NCBI GenBank assembly: GCA_024138025.1
Contig: JAMXBD010002806.1
Coordinates: 62,001-126,000, forward strand
DNA from: Combretum micranthum
Lineage: Eukaryota; Streptophyta; Magnoliopsida; Myrtales; Combretaceae
Reading direction: 5' to 3'
DNA: 64,000 bases
The translations under genes were made by a program, and so were the position numbers. Each line of letters opens with the position of its first letter. Position 1 is the first letter of the stretch. Below are positions 12,601-23,355 of the stretch, in pieces. Under the pieces are notes generated by a model, which was not told where the DNA came from, made no database searches, and saw only the letters and a list, made by a program, of their open reading frames with translations.

Positions 12601-14939
12601 TTGTAAACGAGTCAAGTTAAATCGATATAATACCAAGTTTAACTGGATTTGAATAAAAAAATCAAATTCGATCGAGTTTTAATTTTAAACTCGAACTCGA
12701 AGTAGACTCGATGAAGCTCAATTATCCTTTCAAATATTGATTTAATTATAAAGAGTATTTAATACTCGATAAGTTCGAACTCAAATCAACTTGATGTAAT
12801 ACTTAATTGAACTCTTGAATTAATCGAGCTGAGTATTTTAAAGCTCGAATTCGACCTCGATAGCTACTTGAGTAGCTCGAACTTGAGCTTGACGTGATTG
12901 CAAACAAGTTCAATTTAAATTTTTACCAAGTCAAACTCATATAGCTTGCGAACTGTCTTTAACTCACTTATAATCCTAATCTTCACTTTTATACCTCTTA
13001 TCATGGAAAGTGAATATACAAACTAACGTCGCTATATATATAGTTCTAAAACTAAAACAACTATTGGAATTGCGCACCTCACTTTTCTTAATGTTCATCC
13101 ATTACTTATGCTAATACTATTATTAACTCTCCTTATATTAATTTACAGTGCATTTTCTTTCTTATATATAATATATATATATATATATGTTTCAATAGAA
13201 TTCTTTCTTGCTTTCTTTCTTAAACAATAAATAGTGGTGAAACACCCTATCATGGGTGTGAAAATAATAATACATAAAATAAGTAATTAGCTTATAACAT
13301 TATAGTGCAATAACGTTAATATTAATCATTTTAAAAGATCCAATTAATCTGAACCCCTTATAATAGGAAAAGAAAAGCTTTAATTGAAAAATAAAAATTC
13401 GATCCACCTTTTACATAAAAAAATTATAATAGAATCATAAAATTGAAAATTAAAAACTTATTCTATAATAAATGTATATATTGTGTTAAGTTGTTGAATT
13501 AAAAGCATAAAAACTCTTTACTCATTTATAAATATTTACTGGTACGTTTGTTTCATTTATTTCTGGTCGTTTTGTCATTTTATTTATATAGTTTTTAAAC
13601 ATATATTTATTAAGAAACAAATATAGATGAAAAACAGATATTTTTACTAATAAAAAGATAAAAAAAATTATATAAATAAGATCCAAATAAAATAATAGAT
13701 GTAGATTAAATATAAATCAAATATAAATAAAAATTTTTATAATCCAATTGGACCATAAATATTGAAGAAGAGGATGGATAATTAATTAAAGATGTGACAA
13801 CTTATCTGTTTTTGGGAAAGCCACGAATTTGATAAACTCAGATAATATACTAGCAACTTCTTAGTCGTAATCTCTTCTTAAATATGTAGGTCCCAAATAT
13901 ACTTTAAGGGAAATTCTATATTAGGTATTTAGGATATTTTAGTCGATAAATCTTTGGAATAATCTCTAAGATCTTACGAATCGGAGCTCCCTATGATTTT
14001 TCTAAATGATCAATCTTCCCAAAATACAGGACATTGGTTGCTAGTGGAAAACACCCAACTTCTTCTTAATTCTAAAATTTTCCTTTTAAAATCTTCGATT
14101 ATCTAATCATTCCTAAGAACTTCTACGTGAACTCGTACGGCCGAATCAATTAAAAAAAAAAGAAAAAAGAAAGGGTGTTGTAGATTACCAAGCACATCGG
14201 CGGCGAGCTCCCGGAAGCGGATGTGGCGGCGGCCGGCATTTTCGCAGTGTTCTAAGACCTTGGACATGAGGTAGTAAGAGTAAAAAGTGACCAACCCCAT
14301 GAGCGTCAAGCTCAGGAACCCCAGAGCCCAGCCTAACCCCCTGAAAGCGTACGGCAACGTTAGTATGGTCGGTCCTACAATTGCCGTTGTCAGATGGAAC
14401 CCGGCATGCCACCATTGACCTGTTACACAACAATAATATCATCCCTTATTTATTTCTAATTAATAAACATGCCACCTAATAATATGACTAACAATAAATT
14501 ATAAATCGGCATTACGTGAAAGTGAATGAAACTATATATAATCGGCCTGACATATAACTTTCTTGACGTTGTGTGATACATTAATGAGGTTGACATTCTA
14601 ATAATCAATAATTGACTGAAAATGCGCGCGTTTGCAGATGTAATATTAAATCACAATAACCATAATGGTTATTTACAAAGCTATGATGTACAAACTCTAC
14701 CTAGGAAAATTTATTGAATAAATTCTGGACTATGTTGGAATTGAGAAACCTCTATATGTGGGATATAAAACAGAAAAAATTGTGCAAAGACAAAGGGGGC
14801 GATACGTTATATATGATTAAGTGAATTATAAGGAAATTTAATGTTGACATTTACCTTTAGACTCGAGGACGAAGACTGCTCCGGCATCAACTTCACGGCC
14901 AGACTCGGGGAAGGGGTCTTTTTTAGGAGGATCGGCCAT
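6263..14939 (-). CDS. AAAP-family amino acid permease, probable GABA transporter 2 type (At5g41800-like); seven exons with a one-base break in exon 5
   Basis: This is a multi-pass amino acid/auxin permease (Aa_trans domain), expected to move GABA or related amino acids by proton symport. Seven GT-AG exons join at 14939-14855, 14419-14189, 8103-8006, 7719-7533, 7275-7146, 7041-6805 and 6652-6263. All phases agree except inside exon 5. The total would be 452 residues, the length I recall for At5g41800. Signature segments include [10 protein letters not shown] at the start, [16 protein letters not shown] at about residues 44-59, [19 protein letters not shown] in exon 3 and [10 protein letters not shown] at the end. 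The start is chosen because it matches the family N-terminus exactly. In exon 5 the run GCCCACC appears one C short, so the frame shifts after residue 205 and stops at 7240-7238 (about 212 residues). An alternative acceptor at the same place could restore the frame. Intron 2 is about 6.1 kb. Family identity is near certain; function and substrate are inferred from homology. Confidence 0.93.
6805..7041 (-). CDS. Permease exon 6 (residues 245-323)
   Basis: The acceptor TTTCAG ends at 7042 and the donor is TTG|GTAAGC at 6804. The exon encodes [15 protein letters not shown], two membrane segments with [15 protein letters not shown] between them, and the segment [15 protein letters not shown]. It begins and ends in phase 0. 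Confidence 0.93.
7146..7275 (-). CDS. Permease exon 5, frame broken by an apparent one-base deletion
   Basis: The normal acceptor CTGTAG ends at 7276 and the donor is CAA|GTAATC at 7145. The exon is 130 nt, whereas 131 is needed to keep phase between exons 4 and 6. The first codons give A-L-S-R-N-A in the incoming frame. The remainder, from P-P-R-D-Y-S-L-E to [10 protein letters not shown], lies in the next frame. The break falls in the CCC run at 7260-7258, where four C would restore the family sequence. A TAG stop follows at 7240-7238. That TAG is preceded by a pyrimidine-rich stretch and could act as a 3' splice site, giving an in-frame exon 7237-7146 that lacks 13 residues of a loop. Confidence 0.88.
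7533..7719 (-). CDS. Permease exon 4 (residues 139-200)
   Basis: The acceptor is GCAAG ending at 7720 and the donor is GCAG|GTATTG at 7532. The exon encodes [17 protein letters not shown], followed by two membrane segments ending [18 protein letters not shown]. It leaves one base for the next codon. Confidence 0.92.
8006..8103 (-). CDS. Permease exon 3 (residues 106-138)
   Basis: The acceptor TTACAG ends at 8104 and the donor is CAG|GTATGC at 8005. The exon encodes [18 protein letters not shown] and [12 protein letters not shown], a membrane segment typical of the family. Exon 2 lies about 6 kb away. Confidence 0.92.
10310..10424. mobile_element. Possible hAT-type terminal remnant
   Basis: The block ends CCCGTTTGTCCACCTCTA, and I recall such a motif at the ends of many plant hAT (Ac/Ds-like) elements. 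The preceding sequence is rich in GGCC and GCCC words. A partly similar GC-rich stretch (AGCGGGCTAGCCCG) lies near 9337-9351 and could belong to the other side. I found no matching opposite terminus or 8-bp duplication, so the element is incomplete or misjudged. Confidence 0.3.
12596..12978. mobile_element. Small hAT-like non-autonomous element (MITE) in intron 2
   Basis: The left end TAGGGTTGTAAACGAG and the reverse complement of the right end, TAGGATTATAAGTGAG, match at 12 of 16 positions. The flanking 8-bp words ATCCTCAC (12588-12595) and ATCTTCAC (12979-12986) differ at one base, consistent with an aged hAT 8-bp duplication. The interior is non-coding and rich in CTCGA words (AACTCGAACTCGA and similar), as in many plant elements that open with a GTAAACGAG-like end. 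Length is 383 bp. Confidence 0.65.
14189..14419 (-). CDS. Permease exon 2 (residues 29-105)
   Basis: The acceptor is AACAG at 14424-14420 and the donor is G|GTAATC at 14188. The exon encodes [17 protein letters not shown], the first two membrane segments and the conserved stretch [13 protein letters not shown]. It is much more GC-rich than its surroundings, as expected for real coding sequence here. Confidence 0.94.
14855..14939 (-). CDS. Permease exon 1 (residues 1-28)
   Basis: The exon begins ATGGCCGATCCT and encodes the short cytosolic N-terminus rich in P, K, D and E. It ends AAAG|GTAA with phase 1. The 5' UTR upstream is pyrimidine-rich. Confidence 0.92.
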
Positions 14940-15140
14940 ATTGCTCTACTATTAGCCGGCGGCGGCCGATTTTATGGACCAAATACAGCAGGGGGGTGTT
15001 TGTGTGATATAATATACATATATATAAGGGGAGAGAGAGAGACAGGAAGAGAGTGATATTCGTGTGGGGTGTGTACTTGGCCAAAGTGCAGCAACAATTG
15101 AGGAAGAGAACTTTGCGTAAGGGGAGTGTGAATAGAGAGA

Positions 15141-15152
15141 AGGTTATATACA
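15141..15152 (-). promoter_or_regulatory. Probable TATA box of the permease gene
   Basis: The minus strand reads GTATATAACC, followed by a CT-rich stretch and about 200 nt to the ATG. This is the usual plant arrangement of TATA box, pyrimidine patch and 5' UTR. A second TATA-like run near 15017-15029 is closer to the ATG and would leave a very short leader, so I prefer the distal one. Confidence 0.5.
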
Positions 15153-15183
15153 CGCTAGTCAAACGGAGGCAAAATATTTGCTG

Positions 15184-15500
15184 TAGAGATAAATAGATAG
15201 TTAATTCGTATTAAATAAATTTTAAAAAAATATTTTTAAAATATATAAATAGTTTCTATCATTTATACATACATAATATAATTATTTATTAGTTGGATTG
15301 GATAAGGACATTAATTTTGAGATAATAAATTTTTATTTTAAATGAAAAAATATTTGTTATCTTTAGAATAATATTATAGATAGATAATTAATACGTGTTA
15401 AATAAATTTAAAAAAGAAAATATTTTTAAAATATAATAAATAATTTTTATTATTTTATATATACGTAATAATTATTTATTAGTTTGGATAAGATAAGGAA
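15184..15500. repeat. Two-unit diverged tandem repeat, period about 175 bp
   Basis: The block from about 15190 (GATAGTTAATTCGTATTAAATA) recurs from about 15370 (GATAATTAATACGTGTTAAATA), and both copies end in ATTATTTATTAGTT..GGAT. It lies just upstream of the permease promoter. The sequence is AT-rich, and no coding is implied. Confidence 0.6.
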
Positions 15501-17032
15501 GCAGGACTGACGCATAAAGTTTTCATCCCAAACGGTCACATAAGCAATTGAAAACAATAAGAATAGATGCGAACGAAGTTTCTACAAACACATCAATTTA
15601 AGTAACGATAAGTGACGGAAAGCGATATGCTCTATCCTCAACGAAAAGATAAATTATTATTCGCATGACTTTCTCTCTCTTTTTTCTTTTCTTTTTTTTT
15701 TTTTCCTTTTTCCATTCCATGATTTACATCAAAACGATCGATTTACTATTGTAATACTTGAAGTGGAGCCTTAATATATTCCTTTTTGTATTTCTAGATC
15801 TATTTATGTTAATAATATATATTTTTAATTAACAAATCCCGCAGACGAGGTTGCCAATTCCCAGCTCCAAATTTTAGTAATAAGAAAATGAGTTAGAAGA
15901 CAGAAAATATAAAGCTTTAGCCCTAAAAAGAATTGCAAAGCGACCATTGAGCACACTGGTTAGAAATATTGAATTTGATGAGAAGCAAAAGGTCACGGCC
16001 CGTCTTTGAGGTGTAAATTCAAAATATGATACCTAAAGGTAAGTTGTGATGCCGTTCTTTAAGTAAGAATAATACTATTAAAAAATTCTCAAATATTCTT
16101 TGAATTACAAAACTATGTGGTTCACACCACTATATTATTCAAAGTATGTAGGGTCTACTCGACCCATACTAAAATCTTGCTAATATAGACTTTATACAAA
16201 TCATAAAAGTTTCTTTTTTTTTTTTTTAAATAACTTTTATAATGTCTCAAAGCAACTTATAATCTCAAGCCATTTCAAGCTCATATACTATAAACAAGTA
16301 ACCAGAACTCTCAGTGCAAATGCCTGAACCCTTCTTAATGGCCATGAGCATAGTCTTCAGTACATGAGATTACAAACACTAACCCCTCAGTTCCTTTAAA
16401 CTAAGTGAGTACAAAAGCACATAAATAGTAGAAAAGCACAATTTTATTGAAAATTGTATACCACGTTAATGCACGTAAAATGCACTAGCTAGTATCTTAA
16501 CCAAGCAGAGCAACCCTTAAGCAACTCAAAAGCAGCATTTTGCTACTTAACCAAGCAGAGTAGCGTGACGAGGCCCCAAAATAAACTGAGTAAGAATCAA
16601 CCTAAAGGGAATTGGATTCCTAAAACCAAGCAGAATCCAAGGATTCTATAGCTGAGCAAGCAACTCAAAAGAGACTTAAACCGAGCATGCAATCCTATAT
16701 GCTTTTAAACAAAGCTTATAAACCAAGATTTCTAAAAAAAGGTTTATCAAATCATGGCCCTAAGGTTCATTTGTTCTAAACCAAGCTTTTCAAATATGGC
16801 CCTTAGGTCCTTTTGTGTCGTGCCGTTCCATGCCATGCCATGAATGCAATAGTGCAAGCACCCTAAAACACTCAACAATTGAACATATATTTCAAATAAT
16901 AGAACCATGATATGACAATTAATTTGCACAACCATATAGATTAAACTTAGACAATCAATATACTTACATCACCAACAATCAACTGACATATCAAGTATCA
17001 CCATAGTAACCACATAATCAATAAATCAATTA
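15501..17032. other. Unassigned intergenic sequence
   Basis: No gene was recognised. A short direct repeat (CTTAACCAAGCAGAG) occurs near 16498 and 16545. The rest is AT-rich single-copy-looking DNA or an eroded repeat. Confidence 0.4.
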
Positions 17033-17544
17033 TTGAAATAGCCAAGAAATTCCTAATTTTATTTATGAATGAATTGTTGAATTATGCATGATAAATATAT
17101 GTTGATGGTTAATTTAAATTTTGATGAACTATGTGATATGTGAATGTGTAGAATTATTTAAATATGTTAGAATTAGTTATTTGTTATTTTATAAAATATC
17201 AATATGTTTTAAGGTGAAATATACATGTTAGAAATAAATGGAATGTATGCATATGAAAGCCCCTAAGTAGTAGAAAATTTGAGTAAAAATAGAGCCAATA
17301 AAACCCCCTTTTTAATGCCTTAAAACAAAGCCATTTAATTAAGTAAAACAAGTTAAATTAATTAACCAAAGCTAAAGTCATTAAAGCCATTAATACTCCT
17401 TTTGCCACCTGCCCTTTTTAAAGCAATAAGATAAACACAAAAGTCACCTAACACTTCAAATTTCGGCTAAAAATTGCCTCACCAAAAACACTCTCCATAT
17501 TTGCCCTAAACTCATTCCTCTCTTCATCAAAAGAGCTCCCAAGG
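17033..17544 (+). mobile_element. 5' fragment of a family A-like LTR
   Basis: It starts TGAAATAGCC, like the TGAAATA starts of family A LTRs. Its sequence follows the same order as 31243-31775: an AT-rich start, a stretch rich in AAGCC/AAATTA words, then a pyrimidine-rich leader with CCCTAAAC. It stops where the solo LTR at 17545 begins. The expected continuation is not evident after 21266, so the piece is truncated. Confidence 0.45.
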
Positions 17545-20500
17545 TGACCCCTAAGTTATGTATTACACGTTCAAGCTTCCTAGAATAATATGTATGTTAT
17601 AAATATTTGCTACTCGCTTTTAAAATATGAAATCATTAAATTGAATTCTATAAATCACTGGATTTATAATTCACAATAAACTTTACAAAATATTTAAAAC
17701 ATCTCTACTCCTTATCAAAGCAGAGTAATTTTCTAAGAAACAAAATCTTACAAAAACAGTTTATAATCTACTTTCATGAGTATATTAACATTTACAATAT
17801 ATGGGCATCACCAAGCCCTTTTTAAAAGAATATTACAACTTGAAAATATAAAATCAGCTCTTAAAACAAAATAAAAACAAATACAAAAGAAATCCGTAGT
17901 CATAACCTACTTTACTCATCCAACATCGTCCAAAACTCGAGCCAAGCATTACCATCAATCATCATCATCATCAACAACAATATCATCACCATCAACATCA
18001 TCATCTTCATGATCATCAAATCATCAGCATCCTCAATACCTAGAAAAGAACAATAATAACAATAATGAATCGAAGCTTAGTACACAATAACACAATCACA
18101 TATGGAGTGATACACAGGCTTAACTAGATGTAATGCACCAACCAATAAGGTATTATTTTTTCTTTAAAGTAAACAAATCAACACTGGAGCACTCAGACTC
18201 TGAAACAATCTAGGAAATGATTTACTATCCTTGGCATACCAACACAGTAATGGGAAGCGCACCGACAGCCTCCATAGGCGACTACCCCAGGGCAGGAATC
18301 TAGGAGTCCCAAGTAACCATAGCTACGCAGGGGGTTGATATAAGTAGCTCAAATACTTATATCTCTGATATAACTTCACAAGAAAGAGTAATCTCATCTA
18401 GGGTTTACAGCCGTTACTCAACTTTATTTAACTTAATCCATCATATCACTTAGTTCAATTGTCCCCATAAACATAAACCAAATCATATTATATCATTTTA
18501 AGAATAAGTAAATGTTATACTGATATCATATACCCTATCAATTACCTATCGAGCCACTTGTTGGAAGTCATTACATCATGATGGATGGCCCAAGTGCCTT
18601 AACTACCATGTACACTCGGACAAGGTTGCCGCTTCTCAGACCGAATTCAACAGCACAAACACAACCAACACTCATTAGTTATTAAGCCAAGTTTAAGTTT
18701 TAATTTGTTTAAGATGCCTATCCTAACAACTACCATGCAAGTTACTATGTACCTTATTAACTTAGAATCCTAATAGAAACAGAAGATAAGTCAGATCCCA
18801 TTTCAGAAAATAAATAAGGTATATATATCTATAAATTCAAGAATTAAACTCATATAAGAAATTATACTTATTATTCACTTATCTCAAACTTTTATTAAAA
18901 CCCTATTTGATCAAACACTAATTAAAAACCCCGCTATGGCTGTAAAAATCGCCCCGCCAAATTACGGACAATTCTCCTTTATCTGTCAAAATATTTCTTT
19001 TCATTTTGATTATAGTCATTTATCACAAAAGCATCATCACATCATTCATATTCCAAAAACATACATTTCCTAAGCAAACACACATTTGAAAAAACATATT
19101 CCTCATATTAGACTAAAATTTATCCTAATATATTAATCTAATCCAATTATTAGTTAGTAACCTATTTTAGCTTGGTCCTAACTCATTAACCGAAGCCAAT
19201 TATTAACTATTATATCATTTTAACTTAATCCTAACCAATTTGATTAAAGTCAATCATTTAATCTAATTACTAAGTCATTTTGATTAAACTTAGTCAATCT
19301 AACTCATTTTTAACGTATCAAAGTCTTTTTAGTCAGTTGAACTAAGATTGATTAACTAAGTTCATTTTATATCTCATTAAGCTTAATTCATATTAACTTA
19401 ACTAAGTTGATTCATCTTAATCAATATAATTTATTTTAGTCCATTCAAGTTCATTAAGCCAAGTTTAAACTTAGATTATGAACTAGATTCATTTTATATC
19501 TAATTCTATATTTAATCAAATTATTTATAAAACTTTAAATTTACTAAACTCATACTTTGATTATATCATTCAATAAACATTAACACATTAACTATCATTT
19601 ATGTATTTTTTTTTTAGCTCAAAAAGATTCATTTTATATTAAACTACACACAATTAACTAATAAAACAGGTTTTTAAGTTTGTTGGGAAAATGTAGCAGC
19701 TAGAAAGAAATAAAATTTCAGCCTTGATAATTTTGAATTTTTAAAAACTCAACATTAAAGTTGTATATCTCTTTTTTAAGATTTCCAAAGCATTTTGAAT
19801 CACCTTAATCCAAGTTTAGATGAAAAGTTATGATTAAAATATAAAATAATGTCGCGGGTAGGGAAAACCAAACTGGCATTTTAAGGGTTGTTTGCTCCAT
19901 ACACCCCTCCATACGGGCCATTTCCAAGATCATTGGACCCAGAGAATACATGCGAAATTCTCCAAAGAGCACAATACCCTTTCATACAGGTCGTTTCAAC
20001 GGGTGTATGGCCTTTTACACCCCTCCAAGAGGCCGTTTGACAGGATATGTGATCTATATACCCTCCAAATACAACCTCCCTCCCCTGGCCAACCCCCCAT
20101 CCCCCCTCCTCCCCGCGCAACCCACCTCCCACCACAAAAGGCCTTTTGGAACTCCCATGCTATGCATGAATTTCTTTGTTTCTTTTACATCTTTTACCAA
20201 TTTTTACACATCAACTTCAATTACAACATCATACAAGCAACATACAATACATAAACACAAATTCTAAACACTACAAATATCATTCTTCCTCATCAAAACA
20301 CATAGAACTACTTCATCAAACCTACGATTACTGTTCATCATCTTTCCTCAACAACCCAACATGCATCCACCATTAGATTAACATACAAACATAAACAACA
20401 ACTAAAACAAGGATAAACAATACTTATTCTACACTTCTTCTTAATTTCTTTATCTTCTCTTGTTTTTCCAAGCTCTTAAAGTTGTTGTTTATACTAAATT

Positions 20501-21261
20501 TCCTTCCTTAATCTTGTTTCCCATTCATTTTCATCTTTAATATTTTTCAAATTTGAGACTTAGTGAGAAATTTAAAGGGAATGAAGAAAGAAAGAGAAGA
20601 AGAAGAGAAGAAGAAAACAGAGGGAGAGAACGAAGAAAAAAAAGGAAAGAAATGAGGAGGGCAGCCAAGAAAAATCAAGAAGAAAAGGGGATAAAAGGAT
20701 AAGGTTTAAGGATTTTTATTAATAAAGGATTAGCGCTTAAATCTTTCAGATCGTTATCTATAATATCAAAACTAATTAGAAAATTATTTGAAAACATATA
20801 TATTAGAAATTTATAACTCGATATAAAACATAATTCAAAGTATAATTTGTGAAAATTTGATATTTAACTCAAGTTCGGGTTTAAAACTGATATTTTTAAA
20901 CAAGTAGTTGATTTAAAAAATTCTTAAGATTTTACAAATGAAAGATAACTAAAGTTTAAAGATTTAGGAGTTTGTAAAAACATTTTAAATGTTTGTTTTA
21001 AGATTTAGGAACTTAAATTTGAAATAAAAGGAGTTTTAAAATGAAACATTGTATTGAAATTGTATAATTTAATAATATTAAGAAAAGCTATTGATGAACA
21101 TAGATGATTTTGGAAAATATCTCAAATCTCAATTTCAACTTATTCTATTTACTAATTTAATTACATCAAATTGTCTATTTATTTTCTATTATTTACTTAT
21201 TTGATCTATTTAAACTATCTACTTTGTATTTCTAACTTATGATAAGATTTAGGATATTTCA
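17545..21261 (-). mobile_element. Family A solo LTR, minus strand, with imperfect duplication
   Basis: The right end reads GGATATTTCA, so the minus-strand LTR begins TGAAATATCC, as in family A. The left end TGACCCCTAAG is diverged from TGTAAAGACCC. Flanking words CAAGG (17540-17544) and CAAGC (21262-21266) differ at one base. Internal blocks are collinear with 1144-4588: a CATCAT-rich tract at about 17950-18030, a GGGGTTGATATAAG block near 18330, and CGCCCCGCCAAA near 18950. At 19870-20140 it carries its own GC-rich block with TACACCCCTCCA and GGCCGTTTGACA words. Confidence 0.75.
17914..18053 (-). other. Acidic micro-exon frame of the 17545-21261 LTR, expanded
   Basis: On the minus strand a TTTTCTAG acceptor is followed by G-I-E-D-A-D-D. 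A run of M and L codons made by a GATGAT expansion out of frame comes next, and the frame ends F-W-T-M-L-D-E-stop near 17914. Both ends resemble the intact 24-codon frames at 36862 and 44438. The frame stays open across the expansion in this copy. Expression is unknown. Confidence 0.35.
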
Positions 21262-21266
21262 CAAGC

Positions 21267-23355
21267 AACAAGGGGGTACTCACCTGGGTTAGTGAAATCC
21301 TTTTAAGTCATGTGTAATAGAAAAGGTCCTAAACATATGTCAATGAGTTAGTACACTAAAGTCTTATGTTATATTTCTTTTATATATTTCAAATAGGCAT
21401 ATCTCTCACATGTCCCCTTTCTATTTTTTTTTTTTCAAATTCCAATTAATTTCGTATTTTCAACAACTATTAAAAATAAATAAATAAATAAATTCATCTA
21501 TTGCGCTAAAATGGCTAAAAATTATAGAGATGTCTTTCAATTTGAAATACTATTAAAACTTCAATTACCATTTCACTATGCATTATGTTTATTTTAGTTT
21601 AAATTATACTCCATACTTAATAATTATCACAATTCTAGCAACCCCATCTTATTGTAAGTCATTCTAGTATTATAGTTAATATAAATGCATCCAAAGTAAC
21701 CAAACAAAATTACTTAGCACAATAAATTTAGCATTTTATTTTTATTATATGTAAAGATGGTAAGGTATGCCTGTTTAAAAGCTAATCCCATTGCCTAATC
21801 TTGAGGAAAAAAAATATTTGTAAAAATAAAAATGTTTCCTTTCAGTACAAATATTGCAGACTTAAATGTTAACTTAAAAGGTTTTGTAATCTTGCAAAGA
21901 CAATGGTTGGATTTAAAAGTTTTACCCTATCGCCCTATGTAAAGCTTTGCTAAAGAAACTTATATGATGTAAAAATTAACTTAATGGTAGATGACTGACT
22001 TAATGTAAATAATCACACACACACATATATACAGTACAAGTACGTATCACTTATATTTAAATTTATACACATGGATAAATTAGCTTGTCCATATTTTGGT
22101 TATACGTAAAATAGTCATCCATAACTACGATTTATATTATATATAAGCACCATATTTCAAATCACTTATAGCAAGTTGTCTAAATAATATATGTATAATT
22201 CTTTGTCTACTGGTCAGAAGTACAAGTTCTTTTTTATTTTTAAAGTACATTTTTATTTCAGAAAAGAAAATCATCAGAAAATTTTCATAAATGTGATGAA
22301 ATTATTTATTATAGACTTATACCAAATTACCATTTTATATGCCATAAAAAATGTTACATATCCTAAAAATAATTTATGAGAACAACAAATCATATTAGAG
22401 ACAAACCAATACTTACAAAGAGTTGCCTTGGATTTATAGAACTTGATTTAATACTTCTGAAATTGGAATTACTGCTTACGAGATGAACATCATCAAATTA
22501 TGTGAATAACTAATTAAAGATTTCCCCAGCTTTCTAACTGTTCTCCTATATTTATTGAATTCGCCATAAGTATGAAAGGGTGAGTATAAATGATGTATGC
22601 CATTTGTCCAGCTTCTTAAATCACTATTTTCGCTTGCGTATTACGCAGAGAGATGGGCATGGGCATTTAATGTAATACGTGTCTTTCCAAAATCTGCGCA
22701 GTTGGTTTACTATGTTCCCTTGTCTCCCCGATATTTTTTTCTATTTTTTTATTTTTTATTTTTTATTTTTTGCTTTCTTCTATTTTGCTCCTAGTTTGTT
22801 GAAACCACATATATGTGGCAATTTTAAATACTGGGCACAAGTTCATCTCGGCCACGAGTCCACAGCGGTGTCAAAAACTTAAAAAGGAACTCATTCTCAT
22901 GCAATTTAATTCTTTTATGACGTCCAAAAGAAGTAATCTTTTTTTACCTTGATTCTTGCAATATCCCATAAATTATCGATTTCATACCATTATGATATAG
23001 TTTTTGAAAAAAAAAATTACGAAAATGAGCTCAGTGGAAAAAAATTATGAAAATTGGTTAGTGAAGGCCCTGTCAAGAGAGCGTCTTCGTATTTGTATTG
23101 AAGGCATTCTCTTGGATAGCATTGTCAATGGAACTATATTTATATCAAAGGAGTTGTCTAAAGCAATGCCCACCAAACGAAACCCTTCTCGATTCCGTAT
23201 CAATTTTGCTTCACTTTCCCTGAAAGAAAATGAGAAAAGCATGGCCACCATACTCATTGTCTACCTAAAACCGCATCTTCACCACACCACTCTCTTTCTC
23301 CTGCCTTCTTCCACAATTCTTCTCTCTCCACTCTCAAATCTCCTTGTTCTCTAAA
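21267..23355. other. Unassigned AT-rich region
   Basis: There is no recognisable gene. A less AT-rich island at about 22590-22870 contains GTAATACGTGTC and may be regulatory or an old exon, but nothing identifies it. An open frame at 23004-23354 gives a lysine-rich product with no family resemblance and is not called. Confidence 0.4.

Larger units (their letters stand above)
8104..14188 (-). other. Intron 2 of the permease, about 6.1 kb
   Basis: This single GT-AG intron is far longer than the other five (104-435 bp). Most of it is AT-rich without identifiable genes. It contains the hAT-like elements at about 10310-10424 and 12596-12978. A less AT-rich block at about 10720-11250 includes a CACGTG G-box core near 11035. 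It looks like unique or promoter-like DNA, but I cannot tie it to a transcript. Confidence 0.8.

Noticed and set aside
23004..23354. Lysine-rich open frame of 116 codons
   Set aside because: No family resemblance, an overlapping open frame on the other strand, and an AT-rich setting. Chance is likely.
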